Under the pieces are notes generated by a model. That model was given only the letters and a program-made list of their open reading frames with translations. It ran no database searches and was not told where the DNA came from. A stretch of DNA of 64,000 bases. Origin: Gerris lacustris (lineage: Eukaryota > Arthropoda > Insecta > Hemiptera > Gerridae). The DNA is taken from assembly GCA_951217055.1 (NCBI GenBank), contig OX578282.1, positions 42,274,329-42,338,328 on the forward strand. The letters run 5' to 3'. Shown here piece after piece: positions 39,701 through 45,115 of the stretch; within the stretch, counting starts at the first letter, position 1, and each line of letters starts with the position of its first letter. A program made the translations under genes and the position numbers.

Positions 39701-41153
39701 TAATTGGGATTTTCTAAAATAAATTTTAAGGAGATAAATTTTAGCTTGCGGGCAAATGATTCCGTCATGAATGGGGTTATCTTTAACGCAATGTGGTGTG
39801 GAGCGAGAAAGAGTTTTGAGATAGCTTCGATATAGAGGAGTTAACTATATAATCTACCGTACCCGCATATCTTGTAAGTAAGCATATTTAGCATAACATT
39901 CAGCGACTTTTCAACTGAGGTTTGAAAACCTGATAAACTGGCTGAAATTGATCAGTTTAATGTCACTAAAACAAAGTTTCTAGATGAACTGTGGTCACGT
40001 GATAAAGAATAAAGAAAGACGGCACTCCACTAAAGCAACTTTATTTTATAAAGCGGCTTTCAACCACTAGTGGAGTCGAAATTTGTACGAAAACAAAATC
40101 AATGTAGGAACTTGAGACAGAGCTTGAAATCTATGTAGGCTTGAACATAGATATTGCAACTTGAACAACGTGTGATTTATTCAAGAGTTAATTATCATCA
40201 TGTTCGATTACCACAAAATATCGGTCAACACAACCAATTTTTTTGTACAATAAAGCTACTTTAGTGGAGAGACGTCTTTCTACATTCTTACTTCAGCTAT
40301 TGTTTAATATACATATCAATTTGCTACTGAGATTGATTGCTACTTTGATTGATTGAGTTAATGACAGCTATAAATTTCTATCTAGTCCTCGTTTTAGGAC
40401 GACTCACTTAGTTTAGTTACGACGAAAATAAATTATTACCAATAAGATCGTTCAATGACGTTAAGATTTACTACATGTTATGTATAGGCAAAGTATATTG
40501 GGTAAGATGCCGTTTCCGAAGTTTAGTCAAAGTATTCTCACAAGTAACTTAAGAAGAGAAAGGTGAAACCATAATTTACGAAAAGATATCATTTACAAAA
40601 GTGAAAATGTAGTACTGCATAAACTCTTACCCTGAGAAACTAACAAATTATAAAATATATGCCATCTTTAAGTGAACTAGAAAAAAAAAAAACTGATCCG
40701 GCCACGTCTAAACAATTGCCACTAACCAAGGGAGGGATCATCATCCTTAGTCCGGAAACCACGATCAATTACTTTCTTGGGTTTTCTCTCCGGTTGGCCA
40801 ACTGACACGAAACCGAAAACTCACGCTCTTATTGGCTATCCTTAGGATTTCTTACATCTCAGATATGTTCTATTTTAAATGATCGTAAAACTAAATTAAT
40901 ATAAACAAACAGAAAAGAGAACTGACTTGTAGTGATATGATATCGGCAGTATAATGTCGTATCTCGGCCAGTATTGATTTCTTCCTGTAGTCCCAGGCCA
41001 ATGCCCAGCTGGGGCAATAGCCGTACATCTGACGGGTAGCATACTTATCACAGAGTACATTGTAGCACATGACCGTCATCAGACAGGAAGGTTTTGTCCT
41101 CGTAGGACGGGCCAGAGGGATCCATGGCCGCTCTGGCGGACTCGGAGTTCCGA
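6621..41153 (-). CDS. CNOT6: CNOT6/CNOT6L-type CCR4-NOT deadenylase, C-terminal catalytic portion, 8 exons (5' part missing)
   Basis: Poly(A)-specific 3' exoribonuclease subunit of the cytoplasmic CCR4-NOT complex (Drosophila twin, yeast CCR4), which shortens mRNA tails. Seen: eight minus-strand segments bounded by consensus AG/GT sites join in phase to 409 codons plus a stop. The nuclease domain is recognisable throughout: VMCYNVLCDKYATRQMYGYC and WALAWDYRKK at its start, LQ|EVET (catalytic Glu), SPKSRAKTMSENERKYVDGC, CGDFNSLPDSG (Asp and Asn of the active site), DYIFYS, GCPHPHVPS and SDHFPL (catalytic His). From family knowledge, these are the exonuclease-endonuclease-phosphatase fold residues, and all are kept, so the enzyme looks functional. 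The first exon here starts with two bases of a split codon, so upstream exons with the leucine-rich repeats that bind NOT1/CAF1 must exist; I did not find them up to 64000. Introns range from 0.76 to 13.9 kb and carry many transposon relics. A same-strand YIPF5 gene sits in one intron. CNOT6 and CNOT6L cannot be separated; insects usually have one gene. Confidence 0.93.
7533..7808 (+). pseudogene. non-LTR retrotransposon C-terminal fragment (WRWVGHMLR / TTWRR type)
   Basis: The plus-strand frame through 7570-7808 reads KWRWVGHMLRK, a stop, then ERLALAWNPQGSKGHGRHRT, TWRRSVSKELANLGKTSKEA, a stop, and FVEAMLPKER. This is the classic C-terminal block of LINE reverse-transcriptase proteins (RRLRWLGHVLR ... 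W.P.G.R..GRP..TWRR ... EL...G....EA..LA.DR..WR). Two internal stops show decay, and no other part of the element is visible nearby. The 83-residue frame on the opposite strand here is a shadow. The clade (RTE- or CR1/L2-like) is uncertain. Confidence 0.75.
8255..8290 (+). repeat. tRNA-derived SINE, head fragment (interrupted by hAT-like element)
   Basis: GGGGACCGACGAAGCAAAGT then GGTTCGAG resembles the SINE head at 46030-46085 (minus), which reads GGGGACCGGCGCGGCGTAGC then GAAGTGGTTAGCG and includes an RNA polymerase III A-box-like TAGCGAAGTGG. The expected continuation appears on the far side of the hAT-like insert. Confidence 0.45.
8291..9927. mobile_element. hAT-like element, 1.6 kb, inserted in a tRNA-derived SINE
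   Basis: The left end reads CAGTGTTTCCCAACC followed by GGTCGCGACCC and repeated AGGGTCG words. The right end reads GGTAGGGTCGCG ... GGTTGGGAAAAGCTG, the inverted counterpart with a few mismatches. The style CAGTGTTTCCCAACC...GGGTCGCG is common among hAT MITEs. An 8-bp duplication is no longer clear. The two flanks look like the two halves of one SINE (8255-8290 and 9928-10050). Long frames inside (for example 9221-9601 minus) match no transposase I know. Confidence 0.55.
9928..10060 (+). repeat. tRNA-derived SINE, body with B box
   Basis: AGAGTACTCTCAACTCCCTC then TGAAACCAAGGCC, followed by the B-box-like GTGAGTTCGAATCCCAG. It aligns by eye with the SINE at 60235-60350 (minus): TACTCTCATCTCGTCTGAAA, CCAAG ... 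GATGGTTCAAATCCCAGAG. It begins exactly where the hAT-like element ends. Confidence 0.5.
10713..10727. repeat. target-site duplication (3' side of R1 LINE)
   Basis: TTTTCTAGAATCTTG, identical to 11949-11963; it abuts the T-rich (minus-strand A) tail of the LINE. Confidence 0.85.
10728..11948 (-). mobile_element. 5'-truncated R1-clade LINE insertion with 3' UTR and poly(A) tail
   Basis: The insertion runs from its truncated 5' end at 11948 down to an A-rich tail seen as T-runs on the plus strand at about 10730-10750. It is bounded by a perfect 15-bp target-site duplication TTTTCTAGAATCTTG at 10713-10727 and 11949-11963. A 3' UTR of about 220 bp lies between the stop at 10967 and the tail. The intact duplication suggests a moderately recent insertion, although the coding part is broken. 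Canonical R1 sits in 28S rDNA; this one is at a single-copy intron site. Confidence 0.85.
10967..11948 (-). pseudogene. R1-clade non-LTR retrotransposon, C-terminal part of the reverse transcriptase polyprotein (frameshifted)
   Basis: Minus-strand frames give the end of an R1/LOA-type pol. The first piece has WMVEHGLSLATEKTEIVLL, DAVKYLGIRLDTKLTFWEQI and RRQLLMRVTHSILLY (11600-11948). After a frameshift come YGCEIWADSLRKEKY, RGALRVASS and AVMVIAGVIPIDLLA. A further piece has WTGRRFGDINYYLTQFLSGH and a degraded Cys/His knuckle (11083-11322), and another shifted frame has TPEDVIKNMLSSQERW, stopping at 10967. The catalytic palm (FADD region) is absent because the copy is 5'-truncated. Frameshifts and stops show it is dead. 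It lies in the last CNOT6 intron, in the same orientation as the gene. Confidence 0.88.
11949..11963. repeat. target-site duplication (5' side of R1 LINE)
   Basis: TTTTCTAGAATCTTG, identical to 10713-10727; it marks the exact 5' truncation point of the LINE. Confidence 0.85.
12318..12512. mobile_element. long hairpin (fold-back) element with tRNA-like arms
   Basis: Two arms of about 90 bp are inverted: TAATTATTAACACTGGGAGA ... GTGCCGGGACTTGAACCACG on the left, and CGTGGTTCAAGTCCCGGCAC-like sequence then CTGTCTGTCTCCCAGTG on the right. The loop near 12411-12430 is short. The arms contain a B-box-like GGTTCAAGTCCCGGC, so one arm is tRNA-derived and the copy is a head-to-head duplication. No flanking duplication could be fixed in the AT-rich flanks. 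Confidence 0.7.
13062..13078. repeat. (TA)n microsatellite
   Basis: A TA dinucleotide run just downstream, on the minus strand, of the donor of CNOT6 exon g. Similar short TA runs occur at about 2605-2620, 20491-20502 and 25197-25213. Confidence 0.7.
13112..13251 (-). CDS. CNOT6: CNOT6 exon g
   Basis: Acceptor GTTTTTCAG, donor GTAGTAAC. It encodes FKGIIDYIFYSKNSMVPLGL, LGPLPQEWFKENKIIG and CPHPHVPS. The Asp of DYIFYS is conserved in the active site. The last base of the exon starts the Asp codon of the catalytic SDHF motif, completed 6.3 kb away at 6775. A (TA)n microsatellite lies just past the donor, inside the intron. Confidence 0.95.
13992..14595 (+). pseudogene. Tigger/pogo DNA transposon, C-terminal transposase fragment and right end
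   Basis: The plus frame reads MESAPEPDQIGHVIEKFVHL, then, across a stop, MDGDDIQELLDSHNQELSID and ELIEMCEQYIEE. (D)DI.ELL.SH.QEL....L.E is a characteristic C-terminal motif of jerky/Tigger transposases. The 3' end has CTTGTAAGTTTGGGTTACTA then CTGTA, a plausible Tigger terminus followed by TA at 14596. The DDE catalytic part is missing. It lies in the CNOT6 intron between exons g and f, opposite to the gene. Confidence 0.65.
14799..14976 (-). CDS. CNOT6: CNOT6 exon f
   Basis: Acceptor TGTGTTTAG, donor GTATGTAC. It encodes VIEFLTSGRVLNDHQDFKEL, a variable SMSDSDKQNE-like loop, then FTHSFKLASAY and MPYTNYT. This matches the conserved VEYLSNGGVADNHKDFKEL and H.F.L.SAY...MPYTNYT blocks of the family. 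It ends two bases into a Thr codon completed by the next exon. Confidence 0.94.
15738..15864 (-). CDS. CNOT6: CNOT6 exon e: catalytic Asp/Asn exon
   Basis: Acceptor TTGTTTATAG, donor GTATAGTT. It encodes VLMLSHALKGVLDEASLYFR, a short linker, then LLLCGDFNSLPDSG. The Asp and Asn of GDFN are the metal- and nucleotide-contacting active-site residues; the vertebrate form usually reads ADLNSLPDSG, so the Phe is a lineage variant. The final Gly codon is split G|GA with the next exon, which confirms the junction. Confidence 0.95.
16385..16565 (+). repeat. dispersed B-box repeat, copy 1
   Basis: CGGACGGAGAGAGGCCGGGT then TTGACTCCCTGCC, followed by a shared AT-rich 3' part ending GGCTAAGTAATTATGAACTC. 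The second copy is at 29585-29775. GCCGGGTTNGANTCCCTGC resembles a tRNA B box, so this is probably a SINE. It lies in a CNOT6 intron close to exon d. Confidence 0.6.
16806..16903 (-). CDS. CNOT6: CNOT6 exon d
   Basis: Acceptor TTTGTTTATAG, donor GTATAAAG. It encodes SSGEASQIQQALLVCTAHIH followed by WDPEFCDVKLVQ, matching the family segment (LLVANAHMHWDPEYSDVKLIQ-like). It ends in phase 0. The His-Trp-Asp-Pro core is invariant in CCR4 proteins. The exon is only 98 bp, between introns of 0.94 kb and 6.76 kb; the larger contains the YIPF5 gene. Confidence 0.93.
17104..17240. mobile_element. palindromic MITE, 137 bp
   Basis: Ends AGGCTAGGGGCACACTGGAG and CTCCAGTGAGCGCCTAGCCT form the outer inverted repeat, with CAAAACAGTCTG inside. 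A second nested palindrome (CTGTCTCCTGGTGCAAAAGA against TCTTTTGCACTGGGAGACAG) surrounds the centre. The whole unit can fold into one hairpin. It lies in the CNOT6 intron that holds YIPF5, a few hundred bp upstream of exon d (16806-16903). Confidence 0.8.
17960..18129. mobile_element. pogo/Tigger-type MITE (170 bp, TA target)
   Basis: The left end CAGTACACTCTCTTTAATCC and right end GGATTAAATAGCACCTACTG are inverted. TA lies on both sides (17958-17959 and 18130-18131), the target duplication of Tc1/mariner/pogo elements. CCGGATTAAAT and TAATCC ... CAGAAT motifs near the ends are in Tigger style. Non-coding. Confidence 0.75.
18976..19623. mobile_element. MITE/fold-back with 45-bp terminal inverted repeats
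   Basis: The left end AAGGTCCGGCAACACAGAAA then GCTACGCGACGTGAGCTAGC is mirrored at 19579-19623 by GCTAGCTCGTGTCGCTTAGC then TTTCTGTGTGGCCGGGCCTT. GCTAGC/AGCTAGCT words recur subterminally on both sides. The internal 500 bp has no recognised protein; short frames at 19017-19291 are not convincing. The ends resemble those of the elements at 17104 and 30855. Confidence 0.75.
21596..21601 (-). terminator. candidate poly(A) signal AATAAA for the YIPF5 gene
   Basis: Minus-strand AATAAA about 50 bp downstream of the YIPF5 stop codon. A second copy overlaps the stop itself (21646-21651). In DNA this AT-rich such words are frequent by chance, so it is only a candidate. Confidence 0.3.
21651..22487 (-). 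CDS. YIPF5: YIPF5/Yip1 family five-pass Golgi-ER membrane protein (278 aa, single exon)
   Basis: Yip1-domain protein of the ER exit sites and cis-Golgi that works with YIF1 and Rab/Ypt GTPases in ER-Golgi vesicle traffic. Start: ATG at 22487 reads MSGNPNQFRPQNN; the frame opens 15 bp earlier, but with GTG, which is unlikely in a eukaryote. Residues 1-105 are hydrophilic and rich in Gln, Ser, Tyr and Pro, as in YIPF5. Residues 106-119 are the family signature NFEDEPPLLEELGI, followed by DLAGP (145-149), FGYVYG (169-174), VASVLGYCILP (201-211) and the terminal AYPCALLYGVFTLLVVF. Five hydrophobic segments lie near 146-164, 169-190, 199-222, 231-248 and 259-278. Human YIPF5 is 257 residues, so this one has a slightly longer N-terminus. 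The gene lies in a CNOT6 intron on the same strand and has no introns in its coding part. A poly(A)-signal word lies about 50 bp past the stop. YIPF7 is the only close alternative. Confidence 0.93.
   Translation of the reverse strand: MSGNPNQFRPQNNMWEPDTDWGIGGTSDRLAYKAGEDMVLNAEQLSYHQSSLGENQPQQFNSQSAAQSAKMAFFYDQRPSYPAESQYGGYAPNQQTRSVPQPNLNNFEDEPPLLEELGIEPDKIVKKVMVVLDPFKSSVPLGDYDLAGPLAFCLLLAVTMLFSGGKVNFGYVYGLALIGCCAMYALLRLMTSSDQLTLTSVASVLGYCILPVCILSFIGIFLNLRSPFGYGGASLAVFWASLASSRMFVTMSTDFSQRPLIAYPCALLYGVFTLLVVF
23663..23814 (-). CDS. CNOT6: CNOT6 exon c
   Basis: Acceptor TTGTTAAG, donor GTAAGTAAT. It completes the split Lys and encodes FSLIKEHLVEFSQLAMSNSE, then GSDDMLNRVMPKDNIGLAAL and a short variable stretch ending WDN. 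The family pattern VEF.Q.AM.NS.GS..MLNRVM.KDNIG is fully recognisable. It ends one base into a codon. No long open frame marks this exon, so it is easy to miss by ORF calling. Confidence 0.93.
24050..24093 (-). repeat. CTGAAGATGCTTC repeat, copy 2 (degenerate)
   Basis: The minus strand reads TCTGAAGATGCTTTCAGTAG then TGACCGTCAAA. CUGAAGA is kept; GAAA has become CAAA and stem II is weak. It lies in the intron below CNOT6 exon c. Confidence 0.45.
24580..24900 (+). repeat. dispersed repeat family A, copy 1
   Basis: Ordered words GTAGTGCCCCCAAATGTAGA, TTTTGCCTCGGGATATGATT, TTTAGGCTCCACGTGTCTGC, GGGGACCTCAAAAGGCGTAA then CAATACTTTATCTTTATATA recur in the same order at 28195-28440 and, more decayed, at 63190-63430. 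Non-coding; class unknown. Confidence 0.65.
26826..26980 (-). CDS. CNOT6: CNOT6 exon b: catalytic glutamate exon
   Basis: Acceptor TTTGTGTAG, donor GTAAGTT. It starts EVETDQFYKFFLPELKRDGY and continues with the strongly conserved SPKSRAKTMSENERKYVDGC and AIFFRTAK. The Glu of EVET is the expected metal-binding catalytic residue of the exonuclease-endonuclease-phosphatase fold. The last Lys codon is split AA|G into the next exon. The neighbouring open frames in this stretch are shadows of this exon. Confidence 0.95.
28195..28440 (+). repeat. dispersed repeat family A, copy 2
   Basis: GGTAGCGCCCCTAAATTTGG, TTTGCCTTGAGGGTATGATT, TTTAGGCTCCATGCGTCTGC, GGGGACCTCAAAACGTGTAA and CAATACTTTCTTTTTATATA are in the same order as copy 1. 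It lies in the 13.9-kb CNOT6 intron. Confidence 0.65.
29250..29340. repeat. 91-bp hairpin repeat
   Basis: Arms TATAGTAAACACATTATACT then TTTTAACTCTGACAG, and CTGTCAGAGTTAAAAGGTAT then AATGTGTTTACTATA, about 35 bp each and nearly perfect. The loop is about 20 bp. It could be a MITE; a TA target is possible but not provable. It follows a GACAGACAGACAGAC run at 29219. Confidence 0.7.
29585..29775 (+). repeat. dispersed B-box repeat, copy 2
   Basis: CGGACGGTGATAGGCCGGGT then TCGATTCCCTGCAGG, with the same downstream order as 16385-16565 including CCAAGTAATTATGAACTCG. Here the B box GGTTCGATTCC is intact. Confidence 0.6.
29885..30310 (+). repeat. dispersed repeat family C, copy 1 (GCGAGCGTAGCGAGC type)
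   Basis: It starts AAAGCGAGCGTAGCGAGCTT, continues with GATAACTTGAGTAAAATTTG and GATGAAATTTGGTACACATG, and ends near CAATACTTATTTCAG. A shorter copy is at 43955-44180 with the same start and end words. Non-coding. Confidence 0.5.
30855..31007. mobile_element. MITE with repeated TTTGCGCAAACAT palindromes
   Basis: Ends AAGGCCCCCATACACGGTCA and TGATCGTGTATAGGGGCCTT are inverted. Inside, TGTTTGCGCAAACAT occurs as perfect palindromes, with a related GGTTTGCGCAAAATG unit. No coding content; the 86-residue frame across it is an artefact. Confidence 0.75.
37944..38424. mobile_element. fold-back element, about 480 bp, with tRNA-like motif in the arms
   Basis: The left end GCGAATAATCCAATTGAATG and the right end CAATTGGATTATTCGC are inverted. 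The arms continue with good matches, including TTGGTATTGGTTGTTTTACT, TGCTCGCGGTCATT and a B-box-like GGTTCGATCC (38069), mirrored by GGATCGAACC (38273). Arms are roughly 160 bp. It lies in the 13.9-kb CNOT6 intron. No coding sequence inside. Confidence 0.75.
39045..39330 (+). repeat. dispersed repeat family B, copy 2
   Basis: TTTTGCTTCCGAGCTTACTG, TGAAATTTGGATGGTAAATC and AAAGTAGCCCACAGATCGTC then CCATATTAATTTCAACCATC, parallel to 165-590. It lies in the 13.9-kb CNOT6 intron. Confidence 0.55.
40014..40280. mobile_element. MITE with ~35-bp imperfect inverted termini
   Basis: Left GAAAGACGGCACTCCACTAA then AGCAACTTTATTTTA; the reverse complement of the right end is GAAAGACGTCTCTCCACTAA then AGTAGCTTTATTGTA. 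The element lies about 650 bp downstream (on the minus strand) of CNOT6 exon a. No coding content. Confidence 0.7.
40927..41153 (-). CDS. CNOT6: CNOT6 exon a: linker and start of nuclease domain
   Basis: The exon begins after acceptor TTGTTCTAG with two bases of a split codon and ends at TCACTACAA followed by donor GTCAGT (phase 0). It encodes the proline-rich linker ending PPERPWIPLARP, then VMCYNVLCDKYATRQMYGYC, WALAWDYRKK and ADIISLQ. This is the conserved opening of the CCR4 exonuclease domain. It is the most 5' exon I could identify; the LRR exons should precede it at higher coordinates. Confidence 0.95.
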
Positions 41154-42339
41154 CTAGAACAACAAATAATAACACGATTATAAGACTCGACAGACAAAGT
41201 AACACATGAATAATATACAAATAATAATTAAAGGAAATAAATAATTATTAATATTCTCATTATCAGCACGTTATTACCTGAAATTAAAAGAAAACCATGA
41301 CATTAGAACATAATTAAATGAAGCGAGTCTACATCTGTATAGTACAGAATTACATAGACGCAAATGTATTATTGGTAATACCTTATTTTCCTCTCTAGCA
41401 TAAAAGGTGATTCAGGTTAAAGTTATAACTACTAAACTTATTACTTAAGGTAAAAATAACATTTAATTTATCTCTTCAGATTCTCAGAGTTGGTTTTGAA
41501 ATAACTTGTAGTAATGAAAAAAGAATATTACGTCAGTGGGGAAAGGAAGTGCAGAAAAGGGAAAATCACACTATATATACTATGTATATAAAAAGGTTTT
41601 CCACACGTGTTCTAGCTCAAAGGTTTACTTAACCTTCAGCTTGATAAACAAAACTTTATATACATTTGCTTTCACGCACATCTCTTCAGAACTTAGGTTA
41701 ACAACAATTCGATTTTTCATCAAATAAAACTTATTCAATGTTGTTAAACAGGCACATAACCCATATACAAGATTATACTCAAGCATAACACTAAAACATA
41801 GGGAAATGCTGTAAGAAATTCTGTTCGCTTCAGGAACAATTCACTGAATTAATAACTAGGTTATTAATCATAGTAGATAACAAAAAAAAGAGTTGACGTC
41901 TAATATTATGTTTTGACTGTTGACGTTGACGGTTTAGGGAAGGTAGGGCGAGTTAAAAGTGGTGATTTACCGTTGTCCGACCCAATATAAACAAGTGTTC
42001 AGGTCCTTGTGAAGACTCCTGACGGGTAAGTGTAACCCTGCTAGAGGTTATTTCTAAGGATTCCAAGTCTAAGGTTAGTAGTTGCTATGTAGGCTTGTTG
42101 TAGCAGGATCCTGAGTGCAGGAAGTAGGTCTCACGTGTATACATAAGACCTAGGTGTGGCCCTTAAGATTTCCACAGGGCTCCTGAGAGAGAGGATCGTC
42201 GACAGTAGCTTGTCCTAGATACCGTTTATGACCTTGATACTCATTTCTTCTCGACAAGAAACAAGTAAGGATCATACCATTGAAAAGTCACCAGCGTAAT
42301 AAAAATAAATGGATTCTAGCCAAGCCAACAATAATACCG

Positions 42340-42405
42340 CAAGCTTGTACCTAGAGGCTGAGTGGTTAGCGAGACGGCTCTCTATTGCTGGTATTAAAGG
42401 ACGAA
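42340..42405 (+). repeat. tRNA-like/SINE head fragment
   Basis: GAGGCTGAGTGGTTAGCGAG then ACGGCTCTCTATTGCTGG has a tRNA A-box and arm-like start but no B box downstream, so it is a truncated SINE or tRNA-derived fragment. Confidence 0.4.
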
Positions 42406-42877
42406 AAAAAAAATTTGTATACCCTTATCAGTCAAATAACGTTAACAAGTCAGTTATTTTTTTTAAAAAAAAGGAAGGATGAAAAAGAAAGCATTAATAT
42501 AATATAAAATGTAAAAAGAGCAAATAAATACAAAAGGTAAAACTGTTCCTCGCCGTTATCAATTTATTAATAAGTATCATATGTTAGCAACATAAAATAT
42601 AATTTATCTAAATAAAACATTTAACACGTGTCTTGTCACTGTGCAACGATACTAAATACTGCAAAAACAAGAAACAAAAAAAATCGCTTTCAAAAAGGAA
42701 ACACATTAGAAAGGGAACATATTAATATACAATGATTTAGACGTGGTTAAAAGTCAGTTTTTCTCACAATTGTTCCACCTCCAATTATCATAAAAAGGTT
42801 AAACTTTCTCTACGGTTTTAGTTTCAATTAATTCTTTTAAGAGTCTTGTAAACGTGCAATATTATAAGGCAATAATG

Positions 42878-43073
42878 GCCGGGCTACATTGCTCAAAATC
42901 CAGAAATATTGCCGGCAATAAGTTCGTATGGCCCGGAAATATATTTGTACAGCCCGGCAACATGTTCGCCAATGTGCTGCCGGCATTATACTATAAAGAA
43001 ATATTGCCGGCCAGTAACAAAATATTACCGGTAATGATTTTGATTTTTAAGTAGTCGGCCAGTATTGCCAGCC
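42878..43073. repeat. GC-rich repeat unit with recurring ATATTGCCGGC motifs
   Basis: GGCCGGGCTACATTGC at the left and GTCGGCCAGTATTGCCAGCC at the right are loosely inverted. Between them AATATTGCCGGC occurs twice, with related GCCCGGAAATAT and GCCCGGCAACATG units. The pattern of subterminal repeats suggests a MITE. The 66-residue frame over it reads only repeat. Confidence 0.5.
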
Positions 43074-43954
43074 ACAAAATGCTGTAAAATGTTGACAAAT
43101 CCAAAGTAATTATATCGTTTATTTGTTGTTCATTCTGACATCAATTTTGATAACAAATCATTAATAGGAAAAGCTTATAATAAAATTCTGACTCTCTTTT
43201 TATAACAATATAGTTGTGATATTATATCTTTAATGCTTACGTATTTAAAGTTGGCAAATTAAGCGATAATCGCTTACCTTCAAGCGAATAAACCATTGTA
43301 ATGTGTCAAAAATTCCCTATATTTTGTGGATAAACTCTTAATTTTTATGCCAACCAATTTTTTAATCAATAAAGTTCAACCGGGGAAGGACGCCTGGTTT
43401 CGAAAATCAGTGGGAGTGCTCTAAAATCACTGCCCAAGGGGGGGGGGGATTAATTGACGAATTTGCAGTTTTAGAATTTGCGAATTTATGAATGAGCATT
43501 ACTTGATGGAAATCATAATCTATTGTGTTTATTCGGCACTTTTTCAACAAGAATGTATGAGTACAAAAACATTTTATCCACATAAAAGGTAAAGGTATTG
43601 AAAAAATAATGTAACAATTCAGACATTATACAGGAGGATGTGTTTGAAGCATTATTCACTCTTGAAAAAACGATTACCAAATCCGTTTTATCCATTTTTT
43701 TATCCAAAGAAAGATTAATTTTACTTGTTTTTTAATTTTTATTATTGTTTTACATACGAGTACTGTACTTTGTTCTCACATACATTGTTTTTTATTTGGT
43801 TAAAATATACATTATGATATGACATTTTATCTGGCCCCTTATACGTTCTCTTCGAATTATCGAGAGTCGACTGTATACGTGTTTTAACACCTGGTTTTCT
43901 CTATCCCATTATTTTTTTACGGCTCTAAGAACAAATCGGGCCCTACTGTCATTG

Positions 43955-44180
43955 AAGCGAGCTTCTTACTTTTAATAAACTATACACCTTGTCTGTTTGT
44001 GCATTAGTAACGATCATGCGTGAGACGATAAGTTAAGTAAAAAGTTAGAGGGCAACGCTAGCATCAAATTTAAAATTGGAATTGTATGGCCAAAAAAAAA
44101 AAAAAAAAAAAAAAATAGGTAATGGTAAATTATTGTCTTAGAATTCAATACTTATTTCAGTACGCTCGCTTTAATGTTAG
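43955..44180 (+). repeat. dispersed repeat family C, copy 2
   Basis: TTGAAGCGAGCTTCTTACTT, CTGTTTGTGCATTAGTAACG, AACGCTAGCATCAAATTTAA, an internal A-run at 44092-44115, then CAATACTTATTTCAGTACGC. It is parallel to 29885-30310 but internally deleted. Confidence 0.45.
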
Positions 44181-44977
44181 GGGCCATGCGATGCCTATAG
44201 TTTAATAAATGCAGTGAAAAATTAAGTTCCCCTTTTTATTTATTCATTATCTTCTGTTATTAACTCTGTTTCTTTTATTCTTTTCGTGAGGGTGCTGGGC
44301 ACGTCCACACAAATTTGTGGGGTGTAGCCCCGGAGACGGCGCCCATGGTTTGAACATTTAAACAGTCACTACCAAACAAACCACTACGTTAATGTGAGAA
44401 ACTATTCTTTGAAATAACCCGAACATTTATATTTTTATTACACCACAAAAGGTTTATTAGAACAACTTCGCCTGGTTTACAAAAGCGCATGACTCCTAGT
44501 GTAACATATTTTGATAACATCGCATATTGAACTAGGGTACTTATACGATCCTCATCTCCCTACTGAAACCTTTTTCTTTCTTAATCGCCACTAGAGGCTC
44601 GATCTACATATCGAGTTGGAGAAAAGGCTGCATATCTTCGGCCGCCTCCGCCTTGACCAACTAATTCGGCAGGATTCCCGTGCTTGGCTCAAAGTTAATA
44701 ACTTCTGAAACCTACGTTCGTGAACAGCGAGCGTTATTTGGCTTTTGCGCTAAAACCTTTCCTTTTATTACCTTATTTCTTTGTCTTTTCTCTAACAGGA
44801 ATAATCATCTTAAATACAGTCCATTAAATCCCATAGGATAAAACAGTACATGATAAACATATTTTAAGAGGTTAAGGTCCCCCAACCCTTTCAATTATAA
44901 AGTTCGTAGCCTTCCTCGGTTAGAATAAAGTTCTAGGTCTTCCGTTGGCGACCGCGTCTCGAAGCGTTTGTTCGTCC

Positions 44978-45020
44978 AGACGTCGCTCCTAATACTAGAA
45001 GCATCTTCAGGGGTAAGACA
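44978..45020 (-). repeat. CTGAAGATGCTTC repeat, copy 3
   Basis: The minus strand reads CCCCTGAAGATGCTTCTAGT then ATTAGGAGCGACGTCTGGA. GCUUC and GGAGC can still pair; the GAAA core reads GACG. It is inverted relative to copy 4, about 55 bp away. Confidence 0.5.
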
Positions 45021-45069
45021 GTCCAGGTTTAAACCAGTTCACATCTGTCTCAAACCTAGGCACCAAGAA

Positions 45070-45115
45070 CGCCCCTGAAGATGCTTCAAATATTAGGTTT
45101 TAAAGTCTGGACTGG
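45070..45115 (+). repeat. CTGAAGATGCTTC repeat, copy 4
   Basis: CCCCTGAAGATGCTTCAAAT then ATTAGGTTTTAAAGTCTGGA. The downstream half has decayed (AAAG in place of GAAA). Together with copy 3 it forms an inverted pair around a 50-bp spacer. Confidence 0.5.

Larger units (their letters stand above)
30310..40010. other. main part of the 13.9-kb CNOT6 intron
   Basis: Between the recognised repeats this stretch is AT-rich and without a supported gene. A less AT-rich block at about 34020-34620 gives two overlapping plus-strand frames (33967-34242 and 34037-34348), but they match no family I know, have no common codon pattern and lack convincing splice sites. 34440-34760 repeats words such as GCAAACCTGTCA and CAAACCCGTCAAGG, so it may be an old element. 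Confidence 0.4.
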
